From Takifugu bimaculatus (taxonomy: Eukaryota > Chordata > Actinopteri > Tetraodontiformes > Tetraodontidae), in NCBI GenBank assembly GCA_004026145.2, contig CP034986.1:11240804-11304803 (forward strand): a DNA stretch of 64,000 bases, given 5' to 3'. Below are positions 39,292-49,430 of the stretch, one piece after another; position 1 is the first letter of the stretch, and every line of letters begins with the position of its first letter. Under the pieces are notes generated by a model. The model searched no databases. It was not told the DNA's origin and worked only from the letters and a program-made list of their open reading frames with translations. The translations under genes were made by a program, and so were the position numbers.

Positions 39292-39302
39292 AACACACAC
39301 AT
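39255..39302 (+). repeat. (CA)n microsatellite
   Basis: CA array preceded by a short CT run and interrupted once by CCAA near its end. Confidence 0.9.
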
Positions 39303-39786
39303 CACCTGGTAAAAATATAGATTATGGAAATCAACATCTTGCACTTTTTAAAATTTCAATTAACTCTAGATGATTGTATTTTCAGATTCTGAAGTCTTTT
39401 CCAACTCCAACTGTGTTTTTTTTTATATAACTTTTTTAATATTTTCATGTATAGAATGTAGCTGCAAAAAGACTTTACCTAGTGTTTTAAATGAAACTTG
39501 ATAGATGTTAAACAGAGAGCATACATCAAACTTTGCTTCCCCCCCCCACACACACACACACACACGCGCGCATCAGACCCGCAGCACCTCAGCGGGGGGC
39601 CTGGACCAGGTGAGAGTCACTCTGGTTATTTATTGCCGTATTAGGGGCGCGTGGCTGACCAGAACTCGTGCCGTTTTGACTAATTTGAGGGGTTTGTGTC
39701 GGGTTCCGGTGTTGCAGAGGTCGGACCAGACCCCGGACATGCTGGGATGCCCGCGCGGTTGGTCCACCTGGACTAACCCTTCACCA

Positions 39787-39842
39787 CACACACGCGCGCA
39801 CACACGCACACGCACACGCACGCACACACACGCACACACACG
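39787..39842 (+). repeat. (CA/CG)n alternating purine-pyrimidine tract
   Basis: CA dinucleotides with many CG replacements. Alternating purine-pyrimidine tracts with CG are good Z-DNA formers. Confidence 0.9.
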
Positions 39843-40099
39843 AAGATAAATAGAGCCCGATCCGTTTACTTGGTGAAATAAGCAGAGAAAGCACCGTGAG
39901 AGAGGGTTACCCTCGATTCCTGTTATCCAATTTTACTGGGATTTGGAGTGATTTGCGCGAGGCTCCCCGAGGGAAATAAATACTTTTTGATTAATGTAAT
40001 CCTGGAGGTGCCACCTCCTCCTCCACCCCCCCCCCCCCCCCCCCCGGGTCCTTGGGGAGCGCCAGTCTTCTACAAACAACCAACAAAAACTTCTACACT

Positions 40100-40440
40100 T
40101 GCATGTATGTGCGTGCGCGCGTCATATCGCTCAAGTATTTTGATTTTGAAAAATTGTTTTGAAGTTGAGCTCAAAATCAAATGAATTCCATTAGATAAAT
40201 TTGAATATCCGGAAACCTCCGTAAATGCACAACTACATCTATTTAACATGGTGCGTGAAAGACGTCGCAACGGTTTCTAATGTAAATGGGCACGAATGCG
40301 ACAGCATGTCGAGAGACTCCAATTATCCAAGGACGAATTATCAGTTTAATAATCGCACCACGTGTGAAGCTGAAGGCCGCGCGTGGAGGTTCTGCGTGGA
40401 CTAAATTAGAGAGCAGCCGTCACGTGATCAAACCGCATTA
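40100..40440. promoter_or_regulatory. Candidate conserved non-coding element, proximal to pou3f3
   Basis: About 3 kb upstream of the gene. Unique sequence with CTCCAATTATCCAAGGACG, GAATTATCAGTTTAATAATC and ACTAAATTAGAGAG, plus a CACGTG E-box (ACCACGTGTG) and CACGTGATC. It may be a proximal enhancer. The call is by eye. Confidence 0.3.
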
Positions 40441-40540
40441 AACGACGCTAAAGCTGTTCAAGACGTAAAAAAACGTTTTATTTGGTTATTTTAATCCTAT
40501 TTTTATTATGTGTGCGATTATTGATTATTTTAATTTAAGA

Positions 40541-40543
<3 letters not shown>

Positions 40544-40622
<79 letters not shown>
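40544..40622 (+). repeat. (GATA)n microsatellite
   Basis: About 19 uninterrupted GATA units. Confidence 0.98.
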
Positions 40623-41146
40623 TGTCCACGTTTTGAAACTGTAAATAAACACATGAATCCAGACTGCTTATAAAATAAATATGCAATAACCAATGGAAAA
40701 AATGTGGCGTCTGATTTTTTTCAGGGTTTCTTTTCGCATGCTGGGAGCGCGCGACCCCTGCTGGCGGACTTAATAGTCATTAACGTGCATCTGTGCACAC
40801 CTGTGCAGGTAACAGGTGAGAGCTGCAGCAGGAAGCTTGCGAGCTGGACATCTAATCGCATCACCACTGTCTTCAACCTGCGCTCGCGCGTCCTCTTGTT
40901 GCCGTCAACGTAGCTGTAGCTGCCTGCGCACAAACACCCTGAATGTGGCCCCTGTTCACGCCTTTTCACGGGGTCACCATGGAGACGGTGCCGCCAGCTC
41001 AGAAATGTGTGAGCGACGAAGAGGCGAAACAGACCTTCTAAGGGACAGCTGTGGTCGGTTCAGTTTCAGATCAGAGTCTACGAGCTGCGTTTGTGGTCGT
41101 TCCGTAAACGTCTCACCAATAAAATAAATAAACCAGCACATTTTGC

Positions 41147-41179
<33 letters not shown>

Positions 41180-42399
41180 CCTCTTTCTCCTCAGCTTTCA
41201 TGCATGTTCTGTGGGCGCGTGTGTCCGCCTGTTGCTGACTGGTTGAAAACGGTAAATAATCATTCGTTAAGCGAGTCAGCGTTGCGGGGCTGTGCTGTTT
41301 GCGGTGAGAAAATGCGGTTGACTCACCTGGTGTCCCAGGAACCGTCGTCCTCACAGGTTGTGTCTCTTCTCTTCTTCTTCTCCTTCTCCTCCCCTGCTCC
41401 TCGCTGCTCCTCGCTGCTGCTGCTGCTGCAGCTTTTCTGTCCTGACTGAGCCGCAGCTCTGCTCCTCTCCGCTATTATTTTCACTAAAATATATGAAAAT
41501 TTATGCAAATGAAAATCAGCACTAACTGTTGGTCTCTGTTAGAGTTGGGGATGATTTTTTTTCCCTCTCCTCCTTCCTTCCTGCTTTCCTTCCTCCCTCC
41601 TGAACTCCCCCAAAGAAAAGTTCAAATATCAAATAAAACGGGAATCAAAGAATATTCTCAGCCTGGTGAATTTAACTCGCCTCGTTCTGGTTTTTGGATT
41701 TGGCGATGGGTCTGGATTTGTACGAGCTGGTCCAAAATAAACCAACTAGGATCAAAGAGGGTTCTGCGTTTTTCACTTGCTGCTCGGAACCGCGCGTGAC
41801 AGCAGTTGGGCCTAAAACTGGAGCGGTGCTGTGTGAGCAAAACTCATAAATGGCCATGATGCACGCGCGTTTTCAGATTTAATCAGTTCACAATTATATC
41901 TGGTATCAATTATTTTTTTATAAATCAACTAGTGTAATTTTTAGTTACAAGGATCATGTATTGTTGGAAGCCTTTATATTAGGTAGAACATTAATTGATT
42001 GACTAGTGAAAGAATAAACGTGGACTACGTTGCTTCTGCTATATTATGATTATTAAGTTTAAAATTTAAAATAAATTGAGTATCGACATCTAAAGTCAGA
42101 TATAACAGGTCAAATGTATGTAATTTAACTTAATTTGGTTACAGTTTGTAAACACTGACAACATTAAAATCAATAAATTTATATGACACCATCGATTCAA
42201 ATGTTTCGTTCTTGTTTTGTCAACATTTAATCCCCAAATTTAAAATGTATTCACAGGGAAGTTCGACGTCAGCTACAAAATTATCAAATCTATTTTTCTG
42301 AAAGTAAAAAAATATAAACAACAAATAACAAATGTATGAACAACATATGCGATCAGGATTGATCGATACATTTGACAACACTTAAATTAATATTTCTCC
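40623..42399. other. Upstream flank of pou3f3, no gene recognised
   Basis: No coding exon is supported. It contains a CT-rich tract at 41147-41190, a CTG/CTC-rich tract at about 41380-41425, and a perfect octamer at 41503-41510 within TTTATGCAAATGAAAATC. In mammals a divergent long non-coding RNA starts near this gene. I cannot recognise its fish equivalent from sequence. Confidence 0.4.
41503..41510 (+). promoter_or_regulatory. Perfect octamer motif (POU binding site)
   Basis: ATGCAAAT about 1.65 kb upstream of the pou3f3 start codon. It is the closest of three perfect octamers noticed upstream of the gene. Confidence 0.35.
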
Positions 42400-43159
42400 G
42401 TGTATGCACGCGCCCAACCTCTGTTTACGAAAGCTCTCGCGCGCTCAGTTTTTGTTTGGACTCTAATTAATAATCATCCAATTGGAAACAACCGGAAGAA
42501 GGGCTCGTGCGCTCGCGGAGCAGACCTGTCAATCACACTACGGGTAGCCAATCGGCGTGAACTCGCGGGGGTAAGATACCGCGCGTCGCCTTGTGAGGAG
42601 GGGGTGAGGTGTCTCGCGGGGTGGGCGTGGCCAGGCGTCCACGGCGGAGAGAGAGAGAGAGAGGGTGAGAGAGAACAAGCGAATGAGAGGCGAGTGTGTC
42701 TCCGCGCGCCGCGCACTCTTCCCGTGGATTGTACTTGAACGGGAGTTCGCGGTTTGGCACGTTTATACACATCAAAACAGAACAAAGAGCGTCTGCACGC
42801 GCTATAAAGAGCACAAATTACAAAAGAGGCGACGACATCCGCGCGTGAGGACGTTGCGCGGGACTATTTCCTGGCGCGGTTTGTTTTCAGCCACCAGCAC
42901 AACTTTGGGACTAAAGTGAATTTGAAGGTTTTGCGGACTGGACTTGCTCCAAAGCTGCTGGATCTTTACTTTTGTAGAATGTGGTGAATTCTGAGGATTT
43001 TCGTCTCATTTTTAAGTTTTTTTTTTTTTCCTCGATGGTGTTTTCCGAAAACCTTGGTGTGCTTGTAAAGTTTGAATAATTCATGAGAGACAGTTTTCCA
43101 CAGAAGTGACTGTAAAGGGAGGGGGGCTTTCCACGAGCATATTCATAAGGGTTGTCGGA
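42400..43159 (+). promoter_or_regulatory. pou3f3: pou3f3 promoter and 5' UTR
   Basis: CpG-rich sequence (GCGCGC, CTCGCGG and GCGCG are frequent) begins near 42,405 and continues into the coding region. CCAAT occurs at about 42,548 (AGCCAATCGG). A TATA box (GCTATAAAGAGC, TATAAA at 42803-42808) predicts a transcription start near 42,835 and an unspliced 5' UTR of about 325 nt. A (GA)n tract lies at 42,647-42,662. The exact start cannot be fixed without transcript data. Confidence 0.55.
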
Positions 43160-44434
43160 ATGGCCACCGCGGCTTCCAATCCTTATCTGCCCAGCAATAG
43201 CATCTTATCGTCCGGCTCCATCGTGCACTCTGACTCCGCAGGTGGCGGCATGCAGCCGGGAAGCGCTGCGGTGACCTCGGGGTCCGGGGGCTATAGAGGC
43301 GACCCTTCGGTCAAGATGGTGCAAAGTGACTTTATGCAAGGTGCGATGGCGGCGAGCAACGGGGGGCACATGCTGAGCCACGCGCACCAGTGGGTGACGT
43401 CTCTGCCGCACGCCGCAGCCGCCGCCGCGGCAGCCGCGGTCGCCGCCGCGGAGGCCGGCTCGCCCTGGTCCTCCAGTCCCGTCGGGATGACGGGCAGCCC
43501 GCAGCAGCAAGACGTGAAAAACTCCGCCAGAGACGACCTGCACACGGGCACCGCGCTGCACCACAGGCCGCCCCACATTACCGCCCACCAAAGTCACGCC
43601 GCGGCTTGGGGGAGCACGACTGCCGCTCACATTAACTCCATATCGGGGGGACAGCAGCAGCAGCAGTCGCTTCTATACTCCCAGCCAGGCGGCTTCACTG
43701 TGAACGGGATGCTGAGTCCCGGCAGCCAGAGCCTGGTGCACCCCAGCTTGGTGAGGGGGGGCACCCCAGATCTGGACCACGGCAGCCACCATCACCACCA
43801 CCAGCATCACCAGCACCCCCATCACCAGCACCACGGAGGCGTCGCGAGCCACGACCCGCATTCGGACGACGACACCCCGACGTCGGATGACCTGGAACAG
43901 TTCGCCAAGCAGTTCAAGCAGCGGCGGATCAAACTGGGCTTCACGCAGGCGGACGTGGGCCTGGCTCTGGGCACCCTGTACGGGAACGTGTTCTCCCAGA
44001 CCACCATCTGCAGGTTCGAGGCTCTGCAGCTCAGCTTTAAGAACATGTGCAAGCTGAAGCCGCTGCTGAACAAGTGGCTGGAGGAGGCCGACTCGTCCAC
44101 CGGCAGCCCCACCAGCATCGACAAAATCGCGGCGCAGGGCCGGAAGCGAAAGAAGCGCACGTCCATCGAGGTGAGCGTGAAGGGGGCCCTGGAAAGTCAC
44201 TTCCTGAAGTGTCCCAAACCGTCGGCACAGGAGATCAGCTCGCTGGCGGACAATCTGCAGCTGGAGAAGGAGGTGGTGCGAGTCTGGTTTTGCAATAGGA
44301 GGCAGAAAGAGAAGCGGATGACGCCGCCTGGAGTGGCGCAGACGCCGGAGGATGTGTACTCTCAGGTCGGCAATGTGAGTGCAGAAACACCGCCCCCCTC
44401 CATGGACTGCAAAAGAATGTTCAGTGAAACGTAG
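43160..44434 (+). CDS. pou3f3: POU domain class 3 transcription factor 3 (Brn-1)
   Basis: A 424-residue, single-exon coding region. It encodes a nuclear transcription factor that binds octamer-like DNA and acts in neural and kidney development. The start MATAASNPYLPSNSI matches the family start; an upstream in-frame GTG is ignored. Residues 1-235 contain the MQPGSAAVTSG and VKMVQSDFMQGAMAASNGGH blocks, an alanine tract (about 85-99), LLYSQPGGFTVNGMLSPGSQ and a histidine-rich run (about 211-230). The POU-specific domain spans about 238-312 (DDLEQFAKQFKQRRIKLGFT, then SQTTICRFEALQLSFKNMCK). The homeodomain is at 328-387, starting RKRKKRTSIEV, with recognition helix VVRVWFCNRRQKEKRM. It is shorter than mammalian POU3F3 (about 500) because glycine, proline and alanine runs are missing. 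The last residues, TPPPSMDCKRMFSET, are one of two possible C-termini. POU3F3 is preferred over POU3F1, 2 and 4 because of the start and the mrps9 neighbour. The a or b paralogue is undecided. Confidence 0.97.
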   Translation: MATAASNPYLPSNSILSSGSIVHSDSAGGGMQPGSAAVTSGSGGYRGDPSVKMVQSDFMQGAMAASNGGHMLSHAHQWVTSLPHAAAAAAAAAVAAAEAGSPWSSSPVGMTGSPQQQDVKNSARDDLHTGTALHHRPPHITAHQSHAAAWGSTTAAHINSISGGQQQQQSLLYSQPGGFTVNGMLSPGSQSLVHPSLVRGGTPDLDHGSHHHHHQHHQHPHHQHHGGVASHDPHSDDDTPTSDDLEQFAKQFKQRRIKLGFTQADVGLALGTLYGNVFSQTTICRFEALQLSFKNMCKLKPLLNKWLEEADSSTGSPTSIDKIAAQGRKRKKRTSIEVSVKGALESHFLKCPKPSAQEISSLADNLQLEKEVVRVWFCNRRQKEKRMTPPGVAQTPEDVYSQVGNVSAETPPPSMDCKRMFSET

Positions 44435-44644
44435 AAAACAGCACAATTTTTTGATAGAGATAATTAAACAACGCAGACGTTTTCCACTGTGAGTGTGAGG
44501 AATGAGACTGCAAAAAAATTGTGTTGATCTGTTTTTCACCACCGAGACCAAACTTTTGCTCCCATTTTTCCTCCCGCAGACACACGCACTTCCGGCCCGC
44601 AAATGTCTTTAACCTAAAAGGTTCCTTCTGCTTTTTTCTTTCAG
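44435..44644 (+). other. pou3f3: 3' UTR of unspliced pou3f3, or intron of the spliced form
   Basis: In the unspliced message this follows the TAG stop. In the alternative form it is the end of an intron running from the GTGAGT donor at 44375 to the CTTTTTTCTTTCAG acceptor at 44644. Confidence 0.6.
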
Positions 44645-44743
44645 GGCCATTTTTTAGTAGATTACTTAAAAGATGCGAGTGACGTGGGAGACCAGAGGGT
44701 GACAACCACAGGTTCATTCCACCAGGTAATTTTGGCGCATTGA
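44645..44743 (+). CDS. pou3f3: Alternative 3' coding exon of pou3f3
   Basis: Inside the main coding region, codon-aligned after VYSQVGN, lies a perfect donor (AAT|GTGAGT at 44374/44375). A pyrimidine-rich acceptor ends at 44644. Joining them in phase 0 replaces the last 19 residues of the unspliced protein with 32 residues: GHFLVDYLKDASDVGDQRV, then TTTGSFHQVILAH and a TGA at 44741-44743. From memory of the family, fish Brn-1 proteins with a very similar GHFLVDYLKDAS...SFHQVILAH ending have been described. The frame, the splice sites and that resemblance together make an alternative exon likely. An optional further donor (CAG|GTAATT at 44726) also exists. Confidence 0.65.
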   Translation, partial: GHFLVDYLKDASDVGDQRVTTTGSFHQVILAH

Positions 44744-46467
44744 AACACACCAGAGGACAAATCCATGTTGCTTTTTTGTTGTTTTTTTCGTTCCCTCACT
44801 CTTTATCGCCACCCTCCTCGTCCTCCCGGATGAAGAAACAAAGACAGAGACTGAAGCAAATTTTTCACTTTCTTACACGGAGGATTTTGTTTCATTTTTA
44901 TTTTTCATGAACGTGATCTCAAAGATCTTTTTCCCCCCAATAATAATGCCAACAGTACTCGTGCGGGTGGTGATAATTACCGGCTTCTGTGTTTGGCATT
45001 ATTGTAATTATTTAAGGGACTTTGTGGATTTTTCCTGCCTTTCTTCTACAAACAGAGACATTTGAAGTCAGACTGCACTTATTTGGAGAAAAGCAGTGAG
45101 TTTTGTGATGGAGGTTCTGTCAGCGCTGCTTTTCTCGGCTGCAACCTTTGGTAGATTTTAATAAACAAACTGTCATATAGATCACCAGATCAGAGCCTGA
45201 TCTTTGCTTATATTTTTCATCAGAATGACCTCTTTTAATATTTTATTCGGAATACATATAATTTATTCCCCGCTCCTGCTGCAGGAATTGTTTTGTTTCT
45301 ACATTTTTGGGTTTTTTTTCTGTCTTTTTTTGTATTTTCTGGAGCACAAACCAACCAGCAGCTGTTGGCTTATTTTGATGTGAACATTTGATTGTAATTT
45401 AATTTCAGTAGTGATTCCAGATGATTGACACACAATAAATTGTTAGACTGAAACACGGCTACCTTGTGTTTCTGTGTGTGCGTGCGTGCGTGTGCGTGTG
45501 ACATTTAAACTTTTAGGGCGCAAAATAAAAACGGTTGAACGTCGCTGGTCTCGTGACTGTGTAGATCCGTCACGTCTTTTGCGCGCGCTCAACACTGTTT
45601 AGGTCCAGGCTCGCGCCATCGTGGAGGCCTGCTGAGCTATAATCGATTTAATGATGATGATGATGAAGATGATGATGCTCGAAGGTGGAAACGGTTGTTG
45701 TTGTTGTTGCTGGACTTGGTGTGTGCGTGTGTGCACGCGCGTGGTTCCGTATTTTAAACGTTTTAACTATTCAACACCTCACCTTAACGTCCTGTGACTG
45801 AGAGATTCTAACTTGGCGGATGGTTTAACACGTTGGTTGCTAGGCAACGGAATTGAGTGATCTGTTCTTGTTAGTCTCCTGTCGCGCGCCTCAAAACTTC
45901 CGATTAAGTTCAATTGTTGAGCGGCAGCTTTTGGATGTGGAGTCCTAAAAACCTCTTTTCACCTCTGACCTGCGCGGAATAAAGTTTTGAATGAACAATT
46001 GTTTGTGTTCTGTAGAAAGTATCTTCAAAAATCTCATCAAATTCGTTTAAACTTCATTACAAAGAGAGAGAGACGCCACAGTAATTATACATGGAGCAAA
46101 ACAATATTGTTCAGTTATTTGTTCTTGAAGAAGGGCGCCACAACAGGACCATGGTAACATTAAATAGAAGGTTATAAAACATTAAATTCGGGTTTGATTA
46201 AATTGATTGTATTTATTTGCGTTAGTTGAGGAATTCAGAGAATTTTATTAATGAGAATATTTTATTGCACATATATTAGAGAATTATTAATATTACTAAT
46301 ATTATTATTGCTGTTGTTGTTGTCTTTGTTAACAAAAAATTATGTCAATATATAAAACGTGTGTGTTTGGCCCAATTTAAATGTAACGTTTCCATCAGGT
46401 TTGGATGACCGAAAAACAATAATCGATTATTATTATTATCATTATTATCATGAATATAATTAATGTC

Positions 46468-46468
<1 letters not shown>
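44744..46468. other. pou3f3 3' UTR and downstream flank
   Basis: Non-coding AT-rich sequence. Candidate poly(A) signals are AATAAA near 45,160, 45,435 and 45,521. An inverted repeat brackets 44942-45003. A (GAT)n and (TTG)n patch lies at 45,650-45,712. No exon of another gene is seen. Confidence 0.5.
44942..45003. repeat. Inverted repeat with 11-bp perfect arms in pou3f3 3' flank
   Basis: AATAATGCCAA at 44942-44952 is the exact reverse complement of TTGGCATTATT at 44993-45003. The 40-bp loop contains GGTGATAATTACC, itself nearly palindromic. It could fold in the 3' UTR or be a paired NFI/homeodomain site. Confidence 0.6.
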
Positions 46469-46531
<63 letters not shown>

Positions 46532-46548
46532 GTGTTTATTATTATTAT
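46469..46548 (+). repeat. (TTA)n microsatellite
   Basis: About 20 ATT units, one TGTGTT interruption, then four more. Confidence 0.95.
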
Positions 46549-47077
46549 ATTAACCTCTTTCTTGCTTCATATTTGAGGAAAATGAAGATAACGGGAACAA
46601 TGTGGACAAAATAAAGACATACAAAAATCTTTAAAATAATTCAACATTTATATGTTCATTGTTATTACGTCAGTCTGCTAGTCCATTAACCTGCACATAA
46701 TCTACAGAGTAAATTAATTTATAGCTCCCGATGTTTGAATCTTTTAATAGGGTGAAATACGAATCAAATTCATCTTAACAAACGTAAAAATCGATCAGAT
46801 CATAGAACTTTTTATCTGATTTATCAGTTTGTTTCAATAGAGATAATGTAAGTGAAAGGTTATAGGGGGTTTTTAAACAAAAAAAGTGAGAATTGCAAAG
46901 TGTGCGCACATGCACGTCATTTCTGCAACCCTTTTGCGCCCCCTCATGGACAGCCGACTCACCCTCCGCTAGCTCCCAGTCAGCTGTGATGTGATCGATT
47001 TACACACGCCGAGGATCGTTTCCGCGTCCCCATTTGTTTTTGTCATTTTCGATATCATTATTGATTATTGATAGTCT

Positions 47078-47119
47078 TGATTCCACTCCAGCAAAGGCGA
47101 CTGTCCAGGAGTGGAATCA
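47078..47119. repeat. Hairpin with 12-bp perfect stem
   Basis: TGATTCCACTCC at 47078-47089 is the exact reverse complement of GGAGTGGAATCA at 47108-47119, with an 18-nt loop. It lies in unique AT-rich sequence with ATTATTGATTATTGAT just upstream. Confidence 0.6.
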
Positions 47120-47345
47120 TATTTAATTTCCTTTTACAAGGTCAGATGAGGGTTCCCACCTGCTGATCAATCAAATAATCTCTAATCCAAACTCAGAGTC
47201 AACCAGTCACACACCACTGAGTTTACGATCTTATTTTATCTTAAATGTGTGACCTTTTCAGAGCGAGTCCTAAAATTCTAATTCCTGTTTAGCAAGTTAA
47301 CTTCTTTAGGATACAGGATGAGAGCCCTTTCCTGCAGTCGGATTG

Positions 47346-47346
<1 letters not shown>

Positions 47347-47405
<59 letters not shown>
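47347..47405 (+). repeat. (GT)n microsatellite
   Basis: About 29 uninterrupted GT units. Confidence 0.97.
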
Positions 47406-47406
<1 letters not shown>

Positions 47407-47620
47407 GGCAGTAGATTGAAACAGTGGTCTGCTGGTTGGGGTCCTGTGACATCTTCTTCTGCGGTTTGATCGTCAGCTTGGTCAGCCTGACAACGGTTAC
47501 CAAGGAGACAGAATGTGAACGCCACAGAGGGGACAAGGGGAGCGAGGTGTATGAACAACAAATCACTGACTGATAGGCCTGTCAGCTGTGTTTAGATCGG
47601 GTAATTGGGCTCATAACATG

Positions 47621-47629
47621 CACACACAC

Positions 47630-47667
<38 letters not shown>

Positions 47668-47670
47668 ATA
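47621..47670 (+). repeat. (CA)n microsatellite
   Basis: CA array with single CG and TA interruptions. Confidence 0.93.
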
Positions 47671-48839
47671 CACTAAGAACTTTTAGAGAACTTTTAGCAA
47701 GAACTTGCTAAGAAGTTCTAGCAACTTATCTTTTACTCTGGAACCAACTGGCTCCTATTGCGATTCATGCTAACAGGCCTATGCCGACACCATTCAGCCA
47801 TTCATCTGCTCCTAAAGAAAAGCTTCACATGTTAAGAAAAAAATACATGTTTGGAGCGTAAATCTAAACTTTTGATTCCTGCAGGAAAAAACCCTGAAGA
47901 ATTAAGATGAGCAGATCACCAGACTGGTCTAGATCTGAGGGAAGAGAACAGCGGTCTAATCCCATCGTTCCCAGGCTTGACTTCCACCCCTCACATGGAA
48001 CCACTTTGCCCCCCCCCCCCCCGCCCCCCTTCCCCCGATGGCGAGCTGGAGGCAGGTTTTAGGTTTCTCCTCCATCTGAAGGTTACTTCAGTCCACCTCT
48101 GTAAAGAAAACGACGACTCTTTTCCTCCTACCACTCTTTTTTCAGGTGAGAGGCTCAGAGAGGAAGGAAACTATTACCCAGGGGTGAAACCGCCCGTCCT
48201 GCCGGGCCTGTAATAGAGAAAGAGGATCCAATCCGGCGATGGACACGCATAAACATAATACCCCTGGAAACTGTTGGGAATGACCCAAGAAAAAGTGACA
48301 TCCTCATCGGCTCTAGTGGTGTCAGAAATATGTGCAGAAAGCCAAAATTTCCAGGTGTGAGCTCCTCAAAACTTCTCACAGTCCAAGATCCTCAGATCCT
48401 CAAACTGTCAGATTTATTTCCTGAGGTGTCTCTGGCTCCGCCTGATAAGAAGTGGCATGTTTTCGTGGTTGAACTATGACGTCACAGATGCAGCAACCTG
48501 TAAACAGCTGTTAGCATATTGAGCTGACGACAGTAACTTGAAACTCTAAACGTGTTGTTTTGTCTCTTCTTCTTCTTTGTCTCTTTTGTCCCAGTCTTTG
48601 CTGTTTCACATCTCGATCAGACTTGAATGTACCCCGTCATTACTGAGTCAGATTTCCTTGATTAGATCAGATCAGATCAGGATAAGTCCGATTAGCGCTT
48701 ATTCCTCCTGGCAGATGAAGATCATGAAGCTTCAGGAGGAAACTGAGACAGAAAAGTACTTTTCCCTCCTGATCAGAAGACTTCCCGCTGGATTTCTAAC
48801 ATCTGGCTGATTCCTTCGACTGCGCTGCCTGGAAAGGTT

Positions 48840-49430
48840 AAACGACTAGAATCTAATATTTGCCTGGAGGGGGTCAAGACACCGCAATTACAAGGTACAA
48901 TCGGCAGAGCTAATCAGCTAGCATTGCATCCAAGGACTGATCAGAAGCTCTGTGCTCTGCTCCCCTGTTTACTTATTAAACCCTGTTCTCATGTTGAAGG
49001 GCCCTGCAGCCTCGGGCCCCCTGCAGCCCCGGGGCCACACTGGCGTAAATTTACCTCCCGATGCTGTTTGAGCAGGGCCAGAAAGTAGCCGCCGTGTTAA
49101 TCAGTATCTGCAGCCTTTTGTTGCAAATCATCTCAAATTACTTTTCTCCAATCTGGCAGCCATTAACACCTCATGGAGGGAGGGGATAGGTCAGGATTAC
49201 TATCCCCAGGAAGTGTGTGCATGTTTGTGTGTGTGTGGTTGCTCTCTGACACACATTTCCTAATTGACTCGGTATCAAGTGCAGGATTAGCGTTTAAAAC
49301 ATCAGCATTGTCTGGGGTGCAACACTTTCCAACGAGGCTTCGGCAACAATTACCGATAATTAAATATGTGCCAGTTACTGGAAAAGATAATTATGTCCTC
49401 TGTGTATAACACCAATTAATTACTTTTATT
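48840..49430. promoter_or_regulatory. Strong candidate conserved non-coding element
   Basis: About 590 bp of unique, non-coding sequence between pou3f3 and mrps9. Motif-rich parts include CAGAGCTAATCAGCTAGC, CATTAACACCTCATGG, CCTAATTGACTCGG, ACAATTACCGATAATTAAAT, GAAAAGATAATTATGTCC and ACACCAATTAATTAC. It mixes homeodomain (TAATTA), GATA-like and E-box-like cores and lacks repeats except a short GT run at 49,225. This is the most enhancer-like block in the window, but conservation is untested. Confidence 0.45.

Larger units (their letters stand above)
38616..40099. other. Intergenic DNA with CA arrays, no gene recognised
   Basis: No exon is supported. It has CA runs at 39255-39302 and 39787-39842 (interspersed with CG) and a poly-C of about 20 near 40026-40045. 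A 39590-39770 block between two CA arrays has CpG-rich unique sequence with TTATTTATTGCCGTATTAGG and GACTAATTTGAGG and could be regulatory. Confidence 0.4.
46549..48839. other. Intergenic DNA between pou3f3 and mrps9, no gene recognised
   Basis: No coding exon is supported. It includes GT and CA arrays, a 12-bp-arm hairpin at 47078-47119, a poly-C near 48009-48022 and three tandem AGATC units near 48666-48680. Confidence 0.45.

Noticed and set aside
43673..44602. 309-codon open frame antisense to pou3f3
   Set aside because: It is a shadow of the GC-rich pou3f3 coding strand and has no recognisable domain of its own. The POU-domain conservation lies on the + strand.
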